Assembly (NCBI RefSeq): GCF_014645695.1
Contig: NZ_BMMF01000002.1
Coordinates: forward strand, 395,904 to 459,903
Source of the DNA: Salinarimonas ramus
Lineage (GTDB): Bacteria; Pseudomonadota; Alphaproteobacteria; Rhizobiales; Beijerinckiaceae
DNA: 64,000 bases
Direction: 5' to 3'
The first letter of the stretch is position 1. Each line of letters starts with the position of its first letter. The notes beneath the pieces are model-generated. The model was not told the DNA's origin and ran no database searches. It saw only the letters and a list, made by a program, of their open reading frames with translations. A program made the translations under genes and the position numbers. Shown piece by piece: positions 17,678 through 29,026 of the stretch.

Positions 17678-18628
17678 TCAATTGTCGTTCGGCAGGATCG
17701 ACAGCGGCGCCGGCCCGGGCGTGGCCGCCGCCGGCGCGCTCGCGGCCGGGCGCAGGGCGGGCGCGGAGGTGGCGCCGAGGCGCTCCTGAAGCGCGGCGGC
17801 GCGGGCCTGCGTCCAGCGGGCCGCGCACAGGCCCTGGCGATCCTCGCCGGCGTAGCGCGCGCAGGTCGTCACCCGCTCCGCCGAGAAGCCCGCCTGCTCG
17901 GCGAGGACGGCGCGAAGCGCATCCCCCTCGCTGCGCTCGGAGAGCGTGCGGAAGGCGGCGCGCACGGCTTCGTCGGCCTCCGCGAGATCGCGCTCCAGGC
18001 GCGCGGGATCGGTGGGCAGCGCCTCGGGCTGCGGGCCCCACATGCCGCTCGCATCGACCCGGCAATCCGCCGCCTCGAAGGTGCACAGGCCCTCGGTCCA
18101 CAGGAGCGCCGCATCGGCGAAGAGCGTGACGACGACCGGGCAGGCCGGCGCCGCGAGGCGGTAGCGCGCATAGCGCCCGAGCGGCGTCACCGGCTGCAGG
18201 GCGACGCCCGCCTCCCCGTCCGCGATGGTGACGGCGCAGGCCTCCTGCGGGTTCGCGATCCCCTGCCCTTCGAGCGTCAGCGTCGCGACGAGGCCGCCCT
18301 GCGGGCCGCGGGCGATGTCGAGCGCGCCCGTGCGCGCGTCGCGGTGGAGCGTCAGCTGGGTGATGTCGGCCGGCGGAGGCAGCGCGGCCCGCTCGGCGGC
18401 CGGAGCGTTCGGCGGGATCGGCGCCGCGGGAGCGACGGGAGACGTCGGCGCGACGGGTGCGGGGACGCTCGGGCTCGGCGCGATCGGCGCGGGCTGCGGC
18501 GCGCCCGCGGGCGGCTGCGAGAACTGCGCGCCGGGCAATTGCAGCGGCTGCGCCGACGCCGCGCCCGGGAGCGCGGATACGAGGAGCGGCAGCGAGAACG
18601 CGAGGGCGCAGAGGGCTGTGCGGGACAA
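17678..18628 (-). CDS. Predicted secreted proline/alanine-rich protein
   Basis: 316 residues with a signal peptide (1-26, ending GAASA). Residues about 27-85 are a Pro/Ala-rich linker, 90-200 a beta-rich domain (LTLHRDARTGALDIARGPQG...), with cysteines spaced CAVTI, ACPVV, LCTFEAADC, TCARYA and LCAARW that suggest disulfides. The C-terminal part (RTLSERSEGDALRAV...ARWTQARAAALQERL) is helical. No family recognised with confidence; a periplasmic lysozyme-inhibitor-like fold is possible. Convergent with the deformylase-like gene. Confidence 0.7.
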   Translation of the reverse strand: MSRTALCALAFSLPLLVSALPGAASAQPLQLPGAQFSQPPAGAPQPAPIAPSPSVPAPVAPTSPVAPAAPIPPNAPAAERAALPPPADITQLTLHRDARTGALDIARGPQGGLVATLTLEGQGIANPQEACAVTIADGEAGVALQPVTPLGRYARYRLAAPACPVVVTLFADAALLWTEGLCTFEAADCRVDASGMWGPQPEALPTDPARLERDLAEADEAVRAAFRTLSERSEGDALRAVLAEQAGFSAERVTTCARYAGEDRQGLCAARWTQARAAALQERLGATSAPALRPAASAPAAATPGPAPLSILPNDN

Positions 18629-18838
18629 GTACGAGGTTCCGGAACCGTTCGCGACCGCTCGACCCTAGGCGAGCCGCGCTCCGGAGTCCATCGTGGGGGC
18701 GAAGACGACGAAGCGGGTCTTGCGTTGAGCGATGGAAGATCCTACGATCTCCACGCGGTTGGGAGGTCTGCCTTTGCAGACCGTCGGAGAGCTGCTCCGC
18801 CCGGCCGCCTTTTCATGCCCGAATCCTGTTTGCCGACG

Positions 18839-19576
18839 ATGCATCTCCTCTACCTGGACGATTCCGGTTCGGTGAAGAACCCGGACGATCCTCACATTGT
18901 CTTGGCCGGGCTCGCTGTCTTCGAGTGACAGCCGCACTGGTTTTCCCAGGAGCTGGACAGCCTCGCGGCCGAGATCTGGCCAGATGCACCGTGGAGCCTG
19001 GAGTTCAGAGGCGCCGACATCTACGCCGGACGTCGGCATTGGCGCGGAATTCCTCGTGAAGAGCGGATCGCAGCTTATACTCGCGCGATGCAAGTGCTCG
19101 GCCGATCAGGTCGCGTCAGGCTCTTCGGCGCGGTCATCCACAAGAGAGCCGTGTCTCCGGAAGATCCGATGGAGCTCGCCTTCGAGCAGCTCTGCAACCG
19201 ATTCGATCGGCTGCTCGGACGCATGCACCGCGCGGGAGACACGCAGCGAGGCATGATCATCCTGGACGAGACCTCGTACGAGACATCTCTCCAGGCGCTG
19301 GCACGCGATTTCCGACTCATGGGTCATCGATGGGGGCAGCTGCGGAACCTCTGTGACGTTCCGCTCTTCGTGAACTCGCAGGCGACCCGGATGATACAGT
19401 ACGCCGACATGATCGCGTATGCGCTGCGGAGGTACTACGACAAAGGAGATTCGTCTCTCTTCGATCTCGTCGCCCACCGTTTCGATGCCGAGGGCGGCGT
19501 GCTTCACGGGCTCGTCCACTACACGCCGAGCGGTGAGGAGTGCCATTGCTTCACCTGCCGGCAGCGGCGCACATGA
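18839..19576 (+). pseudogene. DUF3800 domain protein interrupted by one in-frame TGA
   Basis: Read through 18839-19576 this is a 245-residue DUF3800 protein: MHLLYLDDSG at the N-terminus, AVFE then TGA (18926-18928) then QPHWFSQELDSLA, GADIYAGRRHWR, SPEDPMELAFEQLCNRFDRLL, DTQRGMIILDE, and the C-terminal QYADMIAYALRRYYDKGD. Family members read AVFERQ.W here, so a CGA-to-TGA change is the simple explanation. The frame is unbroken on both sides. DUF3800 proteins have an RNase H-like fold and are often found near mobile elements. Base composition is less GC-rich than its neighbours, suggesting transfer. An ATG at 19088 could re-initiate a truncated product. Confidence 0.85.
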
Positions 19577-19635
19577 ACCGCGATTCCAGCACCGCTCCAC
19601 CCTTGAACGGCCGCGCCCTCCCGCCCATGTCCCGC

Positions 19636-19664
19636 CTTGCGGCGTGATTTGGGCGAGCCTATAT
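19636..19664 (+). promoter_or_regulatory. Candidate heat-shock (RpoH-type) promoter of dnaK
   Basis: CTTGCG at 19636-19641 and CTATAT at 19659-19664 are 17 bp apart, upstream of dnaK by about 145 bp. Alphaproteobacterial RpoH promoters have a CTTG core at -35 and a C-rich/TAT -10, which this resembles. The rest of 19577-19809 contains no other recognised signal. Confidence 0.45.
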
Positions 19665-19809
19665 CAGCCGCGACCCGAACGGGGCCGGAGCGCGGCGCGT
19701 GCACCACGCGCGACACGGCCGGCTCCAGCCGAAATGGAACGTGTGAAGTCAGCCATGGGCCGAGTCGCTACGGGGCTCGGCGGTCTGCTTTGAAGTGAGG
19801 GATCCCGCC

Positions 19810-21729
<1,920 letters not shown>

Positions 21730-21916
21730 CGATCGCGCGAGGCTGAGCGGCGCCGCGTTCGATCGGTCCCCGACCGGGGATCGGCGGGCGCGGCGTCCGC
21801 GTGCTCCACCCGCACCGGCGGGCGCACGCGCCCGCAACGGATGATACGAGGCCCGGGTCCGAGCCCCGGCCGCTCGCCGACCCGGCGAGGCGACCCGATC
21901 GAAGGCACCTCACCAG

Positions 21917-23065
21917 ATGTCGAAGCGCGACTATTACGAGATCCTCGGCGTTGAGAAGACGGCGGACGAGAAGGCCCTCAAGAGCGCCTTCCGCAAGGCC
22001 GCCATGCAGTGGCACCCGGACAGGAATCCCGGCAACGCCGAAGCCGAGCTCAAGTTCAAGGAGCTCAACGAGGCCTATCAGGTCCTCTCCGACCCGCAGA
22101 AGCGCGCCGCCTACGACCGCTTCGGCCACGGCGCCTTCCAGGGCGGCGGCGGGCCGGGCGCAGGCCCCGGCTTCGGGCCGGACTTCTCCGACTTCATGTC
22201 GGACATCTTCGAGAATTTCTTCGGCGAAACGGGCCCGCGCCGCGGCGGCCGCGGCGGCGGAACGCCGGGTCGCGAGCGCGGGGCGGACCTGCGCTACAAC
22301 CTCGAGATCACCCTCGAGGACGCGTTCGAGGGTAAGACCGAGGAGCTGAAGATTCCCACCGCGCTGGCCTGCGAAGCCTGCGGCGGCAGCGGCGCCAAGC
22401 CCGGATCGAAGCCCAAGACCTGCGGCACCTGCAACGGCTACGGCCGCGTGCGCGCGACGCAGGGCTTCTTCACCATCGAGCGCACCTGCCCCACCTGCCT
22501 CGGCCGCGGCGAGGTGATCGACGATCCCTGCGAGATCTGCCAGGGCGCCGGCCGCGTCACCCGCGAGCGCACGCTGTCGGTGAATATTCCCAAGGGCGTC
22601 GAGGACGGCACGCGCATCCGCCTCGCCGGCGAGGGCGAGGCCGGCCTGCGCGGCGGCCCGGCCGGCGATCTCTACATCTTTCTTTCCATTTCGCCGCACT
22701 CGTTCTTCCAGCGCGACGGGGCCGATCTGTTCGCCCGCGTACCCATCCCGATGGTCAAGGCGGCGCTCGGCGGAGAGGTGACGGTGCCGACGATCGACGG
22801 CTCGGACGCACGCGTCTCCATCCCCGCCGGGACCCAGACCGGCAAGCAATTCCGCATGCGCTCCAAGGGCATGCCGGTGCTCCGTTCACGTGACGTGGGA
22901 GATCTGTACATCCAGGTCGTCATCGAGACGCCACAGAACCTGACGAAAAGACAAAAGGAGCTCCTGCAGGAGTTCGAGGCCGAGTGCTCCCGCGACACGC
23001 ACCCGGAAAGCCACGGGTTCCTCAACCGGGTTCGGGACTTCTTCGGTGGAACCGGCCGGGCTTGA
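21917..23065 (+). CDS. dnaJ: Co-chaperone DnaJ (Hsp40)
   Basis: 382 residues: J-domain (1-70) with HPD at 33-35, a Gly/Phe-rich linker ([15 protein letters not shown]), the zinc domain with four CxxCxGxG repeats ([32 protein letters not shown]), and the C-terminal substrate-binding barrels. It stimulates the DnaK ATPase and delivers substrates. The order dnaK-dnaJ-pmtA-like is shared with Sinorhizobium-type genomes. Confidence 0.98.
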   Translation: MSKRDYYEILGVEKTADEKALKSAFRKAAMQWHPDRNPGNAEAELKFKELNEAYQVLSDPQKRAAYDRFGHGAFQGGGGPGAGPGFGPDFSDFMSDIFENFFGETGPRRGGRGGGTPGRERGADLRYNLEITLEDAFEGKTEELKIPTALACEACGGSGAKPGSKPKTCGTCNGYGRVRATQGFFTIERTCPTCLGRGEVIDDPCEICQGAGRVTRERTLSVNIPKGVEDGTRIRLAGEGEAGLRGGPAGDLYIFLSISPHSFFQRDGADLFARVPIPMVKAALGGEVTVPTIDGSDARVSIPAGTQTGKQFRMRSKGMPVLRSRDVGDLYIQVVIETPQNLTKRQKELLQEFEAECSRDTHPESHGFLNRVRDFFGGTGRA

Positions 23066-23135
23066 CGGGCGTCTGTGTCGTTGTTCTATACGGCTTGTCC
23101 GCTTCGTCGGGCCGCCGCCAGGAAAGGAATCACGC

Positions 23136-23747
23136 GTGCTGCCTCAATCCCATCGGCACCCGCAGAAGAAGGTTCCGGTCGATCTCGACGACGAAGCGCG
23201 CTTCCTGCGCTCCTGGATCGAGCGCCCGCTCGTCACCGGCGCGGTGACGCCCTCCGGCAAGCTCCTCGCCAGGACGATGGCGTCCTACGTCGACCCGCGC
23301 GAGCCCGGCCCCGTCATCGAGCTCGGGCCCGGCACCGGTCCCGTGACGGAGGCGCTGGTGCGCCGCGGCATCGAGCAGGAACGGCTCGTCCTCGTGGAGT
23401 TCAATCCCGATTTCTGCCGTCTCCTGCGTCACCGCTTTCCCCGCGCCACGGTCGTGCAGGGGGACGCCTACGACATCCGCACCACCGTGAGCGAGCTCCT
23501 GGCGGAGCCCGCGGCCGCGACGATCTCCTCGCTGCCGCTGTTCACGAAGCCGGTGGAGCAGCGCCTCGCGCTCCTGCGCGCCGCGCACGACCTCTCGCGC
23601 GCGGGCTCGCCCTTCATCCAGTTCACCTATGCCGTGGTGCCGCCCATCCCCAAGCATCCCAGCGAGTACACGGCGACGCCCTCCCAGCGCATCTGGCTCA
23701 ATCTGCCGCCGGCCCGCGTCTGGGTCTATCGCCGCCCGACCGCGTGA
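23136..23747 (+). CDS. PmtA-like SAM-dependent phospholipid N-methyltransferase
   Basis: 203-residue class I methyltransferase with the SAM motif VIELGPGTGPVTEAL, LVLVEFNPDFC, the post-motif SSLPLFTKP and the C-terminal QFTYAVVPPIP...RIWLNLPPARVWVYRRP typical of the Sinorhizobium-type PmtA group, which methylates phosphatidylethanolamine toward phosphatidylcholine. The related rhizobial gene lies just after dnaJ too. The GTG start is preceded by AGGAAAGG. Paralogues of this group with unclear substrate exist, so the substrate is inferred. Confidence 0.82.
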   Translation: MLPQSHRHPQKKVPVDLDDEARFLRSWIERPLVTGAVTPSGKLLARTMASYVDPREPGPVIELGPGTGPVTEALVRRGIEQERLVLVEFNPDFCRLLRHRFPRATVVQGDAYDIRTTVSELLAEPAAATISSLPLFTKPVEQRLALLRAAHDLSRAGSPFIQFTYAVVPPIPKHPSEYTATPSQRIWLNLPPARVWVYRRPTA

Positions 23748-23764
23748 CGTCTAGCGAGCGGCGC

Positions 23765-25087
23765 TCAGGCGAGCGCCGCATCGACCGCCTCGCCGAGCCG
23801 GTCGACGATCTCCGTCACGTCCTGCCGCGTCACGATGTAGGGCGGCGCGAGCAGCACGTGATCGCCCCGCCGGCCGTCGATCGTCCCGCCCATCGGATAG
23901 ACCATCAGGCCCCGCGCCATCGCCTCGCGCTTGATGCGGGCGTGGAGCTTGCGCGCCGGATCGAAGGGCTCCTTCGTGGCACGGTCCGCGACGAGCTCGA
24001 TCGCCTGGAACAGCCCGCGCCCGCGGATGTCGCCGACATGAGGGTGCGAGCCGAAGCGCGCGGCGAGGTCCTCGCGCAGCCCCTCCCCCATCGCCCGCAC
24101 GTTCTCGAGGAGCCCGTCGCGCTGCACGATGGTCTGCACGGCGAGCGCCGCGGCGCAGGCGACCGCATGCCCGAGATAGGTGTGGCCGTGCTGGAACAGG
24201 CCCGAGCCCTCGCGGAAGGCGCGCACGATGCGATCGGAGACGAGCGTCGCGCCGATGGGGCCGTAGCCGCCGCCCATGCCCTTGGCGATGGTCATGAGGT
24301 CCGGGGAGATCCCCTCCTGCTCGCAGGCGTGGAGCGTGCCCGTGCGACCCATGCCGCACATCACCTCGTCGAGGATCAGGAGCACGCCGTGCCGATCGCA
24401 GATCTCGCGCACCCGTGCGAAATAGCCCGGCGGCGGCGTCAGCGCGCCCGACGTGGCGCCGCCCACCGTCTCGGCGAGGAAGCCGATCACGTTCTCGGAG
24501 CCGAGCCTCGCGAGCGTCTCCTCCAGCTCGTCCGCGAGCCTCGCACCGTAGGCCTCCGGCGTCTCGTCCTCGCGCTGGTCGCGATAGGCGTAGGTCGGCG
24601 AGACGTGGTGCGCCTCCACGAGGAGCGGCGCGAACTGGGCGCGGCGCCATTCGTTGCCGCCCACCGCCAGCGCGCCCAGCGTGTTGCCGTGATAGGATTG
24701 CCGCCGCGCGACGAACAGGCGCCGCTGCGGCTCGCCGATCTCGACGAAGTACTGCCGCGCCATCTTCAGCGCCGCCTCCACCGCCTCCGAGCCGCCGGAG
24801 ACGAAATAGGCGTGGGAGAGGCCGGCCGGCGCGTGCGCGATCAGGTGATCGGCGAGCGCCTCCGCGACGTCGGTGGTGAAGAAGCTCGTATGGGCGTAGG
24901 AGAGCGCGTCGATCTGGCGTTTCATGGCCTCGCCGACCTCGGAATGCCCGTGGCCGAGGCAAGACACCGCCGCCCCGCCGCTCGCGTCGATATAGGTGCG
25001 GCCGGCCGCGTCCCGGATGCGGATCCCTTCCCCGGCGACGGCGACGGGATAGGTATGCGAGAGCGTGCGGTGGAGGACGTGTGACAT
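23765..25087 (-). CDS. Class III (omega-type) PLP aminotransferase
   Basis: 440-residue fold-type I aminotransferase: substrate-site FVSGGSEAVEAALKMARQY, LILDEVMCGMGRTG with the PLP-binding Asp, and the Schiff-base Lys in TIAKGMGGGYGPIGA. The C-terminal GRRGDHVLLAPPYIVT is characteristic of the 'aspartate aminotransferase family protein' group of omega-amino acid:pyruvate transaminases. Substrate is unknown. Divergent from the flippase-like gene with a 73-bp gap containing no other feature that I can see. Confidence 0.92.
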   Translation of the reverse strand: MSHVLHRTLSHTYPVAVAGEGIRIRDAAGRTYIDASGGAAVSCLGHGHSEVGEAMKRQIDALSYAHTSFFTTDVAEALADHLIAHAPAGLSHAYFVSGGSEAVEAALKMARQYFVEIGEPQRRLFVARRQSYHGNTLGALAVGGNEWRRAQFAPLLVEAHHVSPTYAYRDQREDETPEAYGARLADELEETLARLGSENVIGFLAETVGGATSGALTPPPGYFARVREICDRHGVLLILDEVMCGMGRTGTLHACEQEGISPDLMTIAKGMGGGYGPIGATLVSDRIVRAFREGSGLFQHGHTYLGHAVACAAALAVQTIVQRDGLLENVRAMGEGLREDLAARFGSHPHVGDIRGRGLFQAIELVADRATKEPFDPARKLHARIKREAMARGLMVYPMGGTIDGRRGDHVLLAPPYIVTRQDVTEIVDRLGEAVDAALA

Positions 25088-25160
25088 GCGGGACGATCCG
25101 GCGTCGCCGGCTCCTGATCGAGGTGTTTCAGATCGCTATCATGATGAAACAGACCATTCA

Positions 25161-26168
25161 ATGCGGGAAAGCGCGCAGGTGAGCGCCGCCGACGGGACCG
25201 GCGGCGTCGCCACGCGGGGGCGCCTCGCCAGGCTCCTCGCCGACGCGCGGGTGCGCGTGTGGCTGCGCGTCGCGGTGCTCGTCCTGCTGATGGCGCTGCT
25301 CTTCCGCCTCGTAGACGGGCGCGAGACGCTCTCCGCGCTCTCGCGCGCGCAGGCGGGGCCGCTCCTTGTCGGCCTCCTCCTCGTCCAGGCGCAGATCGCC
25401 TTCTCGGGCGTGCGCTGGCGTCTCACCGCCAAGCGGCTCGGGGTGCCGATCACGTTGCGCACCGCCGTGCGCGAGTACTACATCGCGACCTTCCTGAACC
25501 AGGTGCTGCCAGGCGGCGTCGCCGGCGATGCCGTGCGCGCGATCCGCAACCGCGATCACGACGCCGACGGCGCGCCGCGCTGGCGCCCCGTGGTGCGCTC
25601 CGTGGTGCTCGAGCGTGCCGCCGGGCAGGTCGTGTTCTTCGCGGTGGCGGCGATCGGGCTCGCGCTGACGCCCGTGGCTCTGGCCCGCGCGGCGCCGGAC
25701 GGCCTCGGCACCATCATCGCGATCCCCGTCGCGGTGGTCGCGCTCGCCGCGCTCGCGGTCGCGGCGGCGAGCCGCATCGGGCCGAAGGGCCTTCGCGCGG
25801 CGCTGGCGGATCTCGGGCCGGACGTCGCGCGGGTGTTCTGGAAGCGCGGCATCTGGGCGCCGCAGCTCTTCCTGTCGACCACGATCGTGGCGAGCTACAT
25901 CGCGGTCTTCGCCCTCGCGGGCATGGCGCTCGGCGTCGTCCTGCCGGCCATCGCCTGGATCGCGCTCGCGCCGCTCGTGCTCGCGGCGATGCTCATCCCC
26001 GTTTCGATCGGTGGCTGGGGCGTTCGCGAGGGCGCGGCGGCGGCTCTGCTCCCGCTGGCGGGCGTCGACGCGTCCCACGCCCTCGCGATCGCGATCCTGT
26101 ACGGGCTGACGAGCCTGGTGGGGAGCCTGCCGGGCCTCGCCCTCCTGGGCCTTCGTCGGCGCCGCTGA
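25161..26168 (+). CDS. Lysylphosphatidylglycerol synthase TM-region / flippase-like membrane protein
   Basis: 335-residue polytopic protein with about eight hydrophobic segments and the family motifs FSGVRWRL, FLNQVLPGGVAGDAVR and PVSIGGWGVREGA. This UPF0104/LPG_synthase_TM domain is the flippase half of MprF, found here without the catalytic domain; stand-alone versions are thought to move lipids. Its last 176 bp overlap antiparallel with the convergent CDP-alcohol phosphotransferase gene. A second family member lies at 47011. Confidence 0.88.
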   Translation: MRESAQVSAADGTGGVATRGRLARLLADARVRVWLRVAVLVLLMALLFRLVDGRETLSALSRAQAGPLLVGLLLVQAQIAFSGVRWRLTAKRLGVPITLRTAVREYYIATFLNQVLPGGVAGDAVRAIRNRDHDADGAPRWRPVVRSVVLERAAGQVVFFAVAAIGLALTPVALARAAPDGLGTIIAIPVAVVALAALAVAAASRIGPKGLRAALADLGPDVARVFWKRGIWAPQLFLSTTIVASYIAVFALAGMALGVVLPAIAWIALAPLVLAAMLIPVSIGGWGVREGAAAALLPLAGVDASHALAIAILYGLTSLVGSLPGLALLGLRRRR

Positions 26169-26946
26169 GGCGGTTGGCCCGCCACAGGTCGCGCACGTCC
26201 ACGCCGAAGGACCACACGAGCGCGAGAAGCGCCACGCCCGCGATCACCTGGCTCCAGGGTGGGACGATCACCGGCAGCATCAGCGCGATCAGGCTCGCGC
26301 CCTGCAGGACGCACACGGCCTTGCGGCGAAGCGAGGGGCCGAGCGGGCGCTCGAGCCAGGGCAGCAGGCGCCGCGCCGCGAGGAAGACGTAGTAGGTCGC
26401 GCCGATGAGGAGCACCCACGCCCCCGCCTTGTCGAGCCGCCAGGCGGCGACCGCGAGGAGCGTCAGCAGGAGCCCGTCGACCTCCACGTCGAAACGTGCC
26501 CCGAAGCGCGATTCGAGCTTCAAGCGGCGCGCGAAGAAGCCGTCGAACCCGTCGAGCGCCAGCGACGCCAGAGCGAGGCCGAGCACCACGAGGCCGATCG
26601 GCGCGCCGGGCGCCGCGACGCGATCGACGTCGATGAGCATGCCGGCAAGCGCGCAATTGATCGCCGCGCGCACCAGCGTGACGCCGTTGGCGGCGCCGAA
26701 GCGACCGTGCGGGTGATAGGGACGTATGCGCCAGGCGACGACGATCGCGACGACGGCATAGAGGCCGAGCGCCGTGCCGATGGCGAGCGCCGTCGGCTCG
26801 GCGAGGCTCGCCGCCGCGACGCCGAGCGCCAGCAGCACGGCGAGCCCGCCCGCGAGCGCGGCGAGCGTCCGCGGCAGCGGGTCTCCGCCGCCCTCCCCGC
26901 GGATGCGGACCGGTTCCCCTGCGAAACGCCCCGACAGGACGCCCAT
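25993..26946 (-). CDS. CDP-alcohol phosphatidyltransferase family protein with read-through tail
   Basis: 317-residue membrane enzyme with the full CDP-alcohol phosphotransferase signature DGFFARRLKLESRFGARFD.EVD (residues about 130-155), which binds the CDP-lipid and metals. Six to eight membrane helices precede and follow it. The last ~60 residues after WRANRLSGADEG are Arg/Gly/Pro-rich and lie entirely antisense to the conserved end of the flippase-like gene; they look like read-through after loss of an original stop. The alcohol acceptor is unknown. The partner overlap suggests both act on phospholipids. Confidence 0.88.
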   Translation of the reverse strand: MGVLSGRFAGEPVRIRGEGGGDPLPRTLAALAGGLAVLLALGVAAASLAEPTALAIGTALGLYAVVAIVVAWRIRPYHPHGRFGAANGVTLVRAAINCALAGMLIDVDRVAAPGAPIGLVVLGLALASLALDGFDGFFARRLKLESRFGARFDVEVDGLLLTLLAVAAWRLDKAGAWVLLIGATYYVFLAARRLLPWLERPLGPSLRRKAVCVLQGASLIALMLPVIVPPWSQVIAGVALLALVWSFGVDVRDLWRANRLSGADEGPGGRGPAGSPPGSSARTGSRSRGRGTRRRPPAGAEPPPRPRERPSHRSKRG

Positions 26947-27077
26947 TCTCGTACACTCCGTGCTCGACGTCGATCAGTAGACGTCTACGCACCGAGAAGC
27001 ACGACGGTTTCGCGGCTTATCTGCGGCAGCTGAGCGCGTCACGTGCGATCCACGCGCGACGCATTCTAACGTCGAAC

Positions 27078-27106
27078 TTGATCACTGGATGAGGATGGAT
27101 CATAAT
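27078..27106 (+). promoter_or_regulatory. Sigma-70-type promoter for the gene at 27143
   Basis: TTGATC at 27078-27083 and CATAAT at 27101-27106, 17 bp apart, in an AT-richer patch (about 27050-27130). Expected start of transcription is near 27113, which excludes the ATG at 27089 as a translation start for the downstream gene. Confidence 0.55.
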
Positions 27107-27142
27107 CTTACGTTAAGTACTTTTCTCGAGTGGAGAACATCC

Positions 27143-27616
27143 GTGTCCGTCGACCAACATATCGGGCGTCTCGCCGGTCCGCCTTCATCGACCGACACGC
27201 CCTACGTCGCGGCGCCGCCGACCGTACCGTCGCCAGAGGTGTCGCGCATCCTCGCGGAAATCGCGAGCCTCATGCCGCTCCTGGCGCAGAGCGCACCTGC
27301 GGAGGGCGGCGCGCCGGTGCAGGATCCGGTCCTGCGATCGCGTTTGCAGGTCACCACGGGTGAGCTCCAGGCGCTCCGCGAGGACGAGCCGCTCGACGCC
27401 GCCGACAACGAACGCGTACGGCAGCTGGAGCAGCTCATCGCCTCGCTGCAGGCCGCGATGAGCGCGCAGATGACGGAAAGCGCGACGAATGCGACGGGCA
27501 GCGTGATCTCGTCCGGCCAAGGCGGCGAGGCCGAGTGGGCCGCCGCGCAGCTGGAATGGCTCAACGCCATGCTCGCCGCGGCGCAGCCGCCGAGCGTCGC
27601 GCCGACGCGAGGCTGA
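27143..27616 (+). CDS. Hypothetical protein with coiled-coil-prone region
   Basis: 157 residues from GTG (preceded by GTGGAGA at 27131). Pro/Ser/Thr-rich N-terminal part, then a helical region (SRILAEIASLMPLLAQ and ELQALREDEPLDAADNERVRQLEQLIASLQAAM) with leucine spacing suggesting a coiled coil, and an Ala/Gln-rich end. No signal peptide, membrane segment or recognised family. It has its own promoter and stands alone between divergent and convergent neighbours. Confidence 0.65.
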   Translation: MSVDQHIGRLAGPPSSTDTPYVAAPPTVPSPEVSRILAEIASLMPLLAQSAPAEGGAPVQDPVLRSRLQVTTGELQALREDEPLDAADNERVRQLEQLIASLQAAMSAQMTESATNATGSVISSGQGGEAEWAAAQLEWLNAMLAAAQPPSVAPTRG

Positions 27617-27633
27617 GCGCGCGCGTCCGTCGC

Positions 27634-28929
27634 TCAGACGAGCACGGGCTGCGCCACCTGCCGCTCCACGTCGAACACCCGGCGATAGCGCTCGACCTCG
27701 TCCGCCGGGCCGATGGCCTTCGTCGGGTTGTCGGAGAGCTTCACCGCGGGGCGCCCGTCGACGGAGACGACCTTGCAGACGATGGAGATCGGGTCGAGCC
27801 CGTCGTCGGCGACGAGGCCGCGGAAATCGTTCGTCAGCAGCGTCCCCCAGCCGAAGCCCAGCCGCATGCGGCCGTTGAAGCGCCGGTGGATGCGGATGAT
27901 CGGCTCGACATCGAGCCCGTCGGAGAAGATGGCGAGCTTCTCGCGCGGGTTCTGGCCGCGGGTCTCCCACCAGCGAATCGCCTCCTCGCCGCCCTCGATC
28001 GGCTCCTTCGAGTCGATGCGGATGCCCGTCCAGGAGGCGACCCAGCTCGGCGCCTTGGCGAGGAACTGCGTCGTGCCGTAGGTGTCGGGCAGGATGATGC
28101 GCAGGTTGCCGCCGTAATCCTGCATCCAGTCGGCGAGCACCTCGTAGGGCGCGCGCGCCATCGCCGCCTCGTCGTGGCGCGCGAGCGCGGTGTAGACCAT
28201 CGGCAGCTCGTGGGCGTTCGTGCCCACGGCCTCCACCTCGCGCCGCAGCGCGATGAGGCAGTTCGACGTGCCGGAGAAGGAGGGGCCGAGCCCCTCCATC
28301 ATCGCCTGCACGCACCAGTCCTGCCAGAGGTAGCCGTGGCGCCGGCGCGTCCCGAAATCGGCGATGGAGAGATTCGGCAGCTGCTTGAGCGCCTGGATCT
28401 TCTCCCAGACCCGCGCCATCGCCCGCGCATAGAGCACCTGGAGCTCGAACTTGCCCATGGAGCGCGTCACCCCGCGCGAGCGCAGCTCGTTGAGGATGGC
28501 GAGGGCGGGGATCTCCCACATGGTGGTCTCGATCCACGGCCCCTCGAAGGTCAGCACGTATTGCCCGTCGTGCTTCTCGAGGTGGTAGTCCGGGAAGCGG
28601 AAGCTCTCGAGCCAGGCGATGAAGTCCGGCGAGAACATCTGGCGCATGCCGTAGAACGTGTTGCCGCGCAGCCAGGTGGATTCGCCGCGCGTGAGCGAGA
28701 GCGAGCGCACGTGATCGAGCTGCTCGCGCAGCTCGCCCTCGTCGACGAGGTCGGCGATGCGCACCGAGGTCGTGCGGTTCTGGATGCCGAAAGTCACGCG
28801 CACGTCCCGATGCCGACGGAAGATCGTCTGCGCCATCAGGAGCTTGTAGAAGTCGGTGTCCAGCACGGACCGGACGATCGGGTCGATCTTCCAGTTGTGA
28901 TTGTAGACGCGGGTGGCGATGTCGACCAT
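27634..28929 (-). CDS. pncB: Nicotinate phosphoribosyltransferase
   Basis: 431-residue enzyme forming nicotinate mononucleotide in the Preiss-Handler NAD salvage pathway. N-terminal [14 protein letters not shown], the [12 protein letters not shown] segment with the autophosphorylated-His region, GTSN(C), and the C-terminal [11 protein letters not shown] that binds the phosphoribosyl group are all present. Normal length for the proteobacterial class. Convergent with the hypothetical gene at 27143 and 97 bp downstream of mobA on the same strand. Confidence 0.96.
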   Translation of the reverse strand: MVDIATRVYNHNWKIDPIVRSVLDTDFYKLLMAQTIFRRHRDVRVTFGIQNRTTSVRIADLVDEGELREQLDHVRSLSLTRGESTWLRGNTFYGMRQMFSPDFIAWLESFRFPDYHLEKHDGQYVLTFEGPWIETTMWEIPALAILNELRSRGVTRSMGKFELQVLYARAMARVWEKIQALKQLPNLSIADFGTRRRHGYLWQDWCVQAMMEGLGPSFSGTSNCLIALRREVEAVGTNAHELPMVYTALARHDEAAMARAPYEVLADWMQDYGGNLRIILPDTYGTTQFLAKAPSWVASWTGIRIDSKEPIEGGEEAIRWWETRGQNPREKLAIFSDGLDVEPIIRIHRRFNGRMRLGFGWGTLLTNDFRGLVADDGLDPISIVCKVVSVDGRPAVKLSDNPTKAIGPADEVERYRRVFDVERQVAQPVLV

Positions 28930-29026
28930 GCGCGGAGAGGCTCCCGACGGGTGCGCGGAGACGGACCTTAGCCGAGGCGGGGCGTGGACGAAAGGTCGCG
29001 CCCCAAGGGCATGCCCCGCCCCAGCG

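Noticed and set aside
18926..18928. TGA decoded as selenocysteine in the DUF3800 gene
   Set aside because: Family members have Arg there, the position is not a redox Cys site, and no SECIS-like hairpin was evident.
27089..27142. ATG at 27089 as start of the hypothetical gene
   Set aside because: It lies between the -35 and -10 of a good promoter; the GTG at 27143 with a nearby SD is better.
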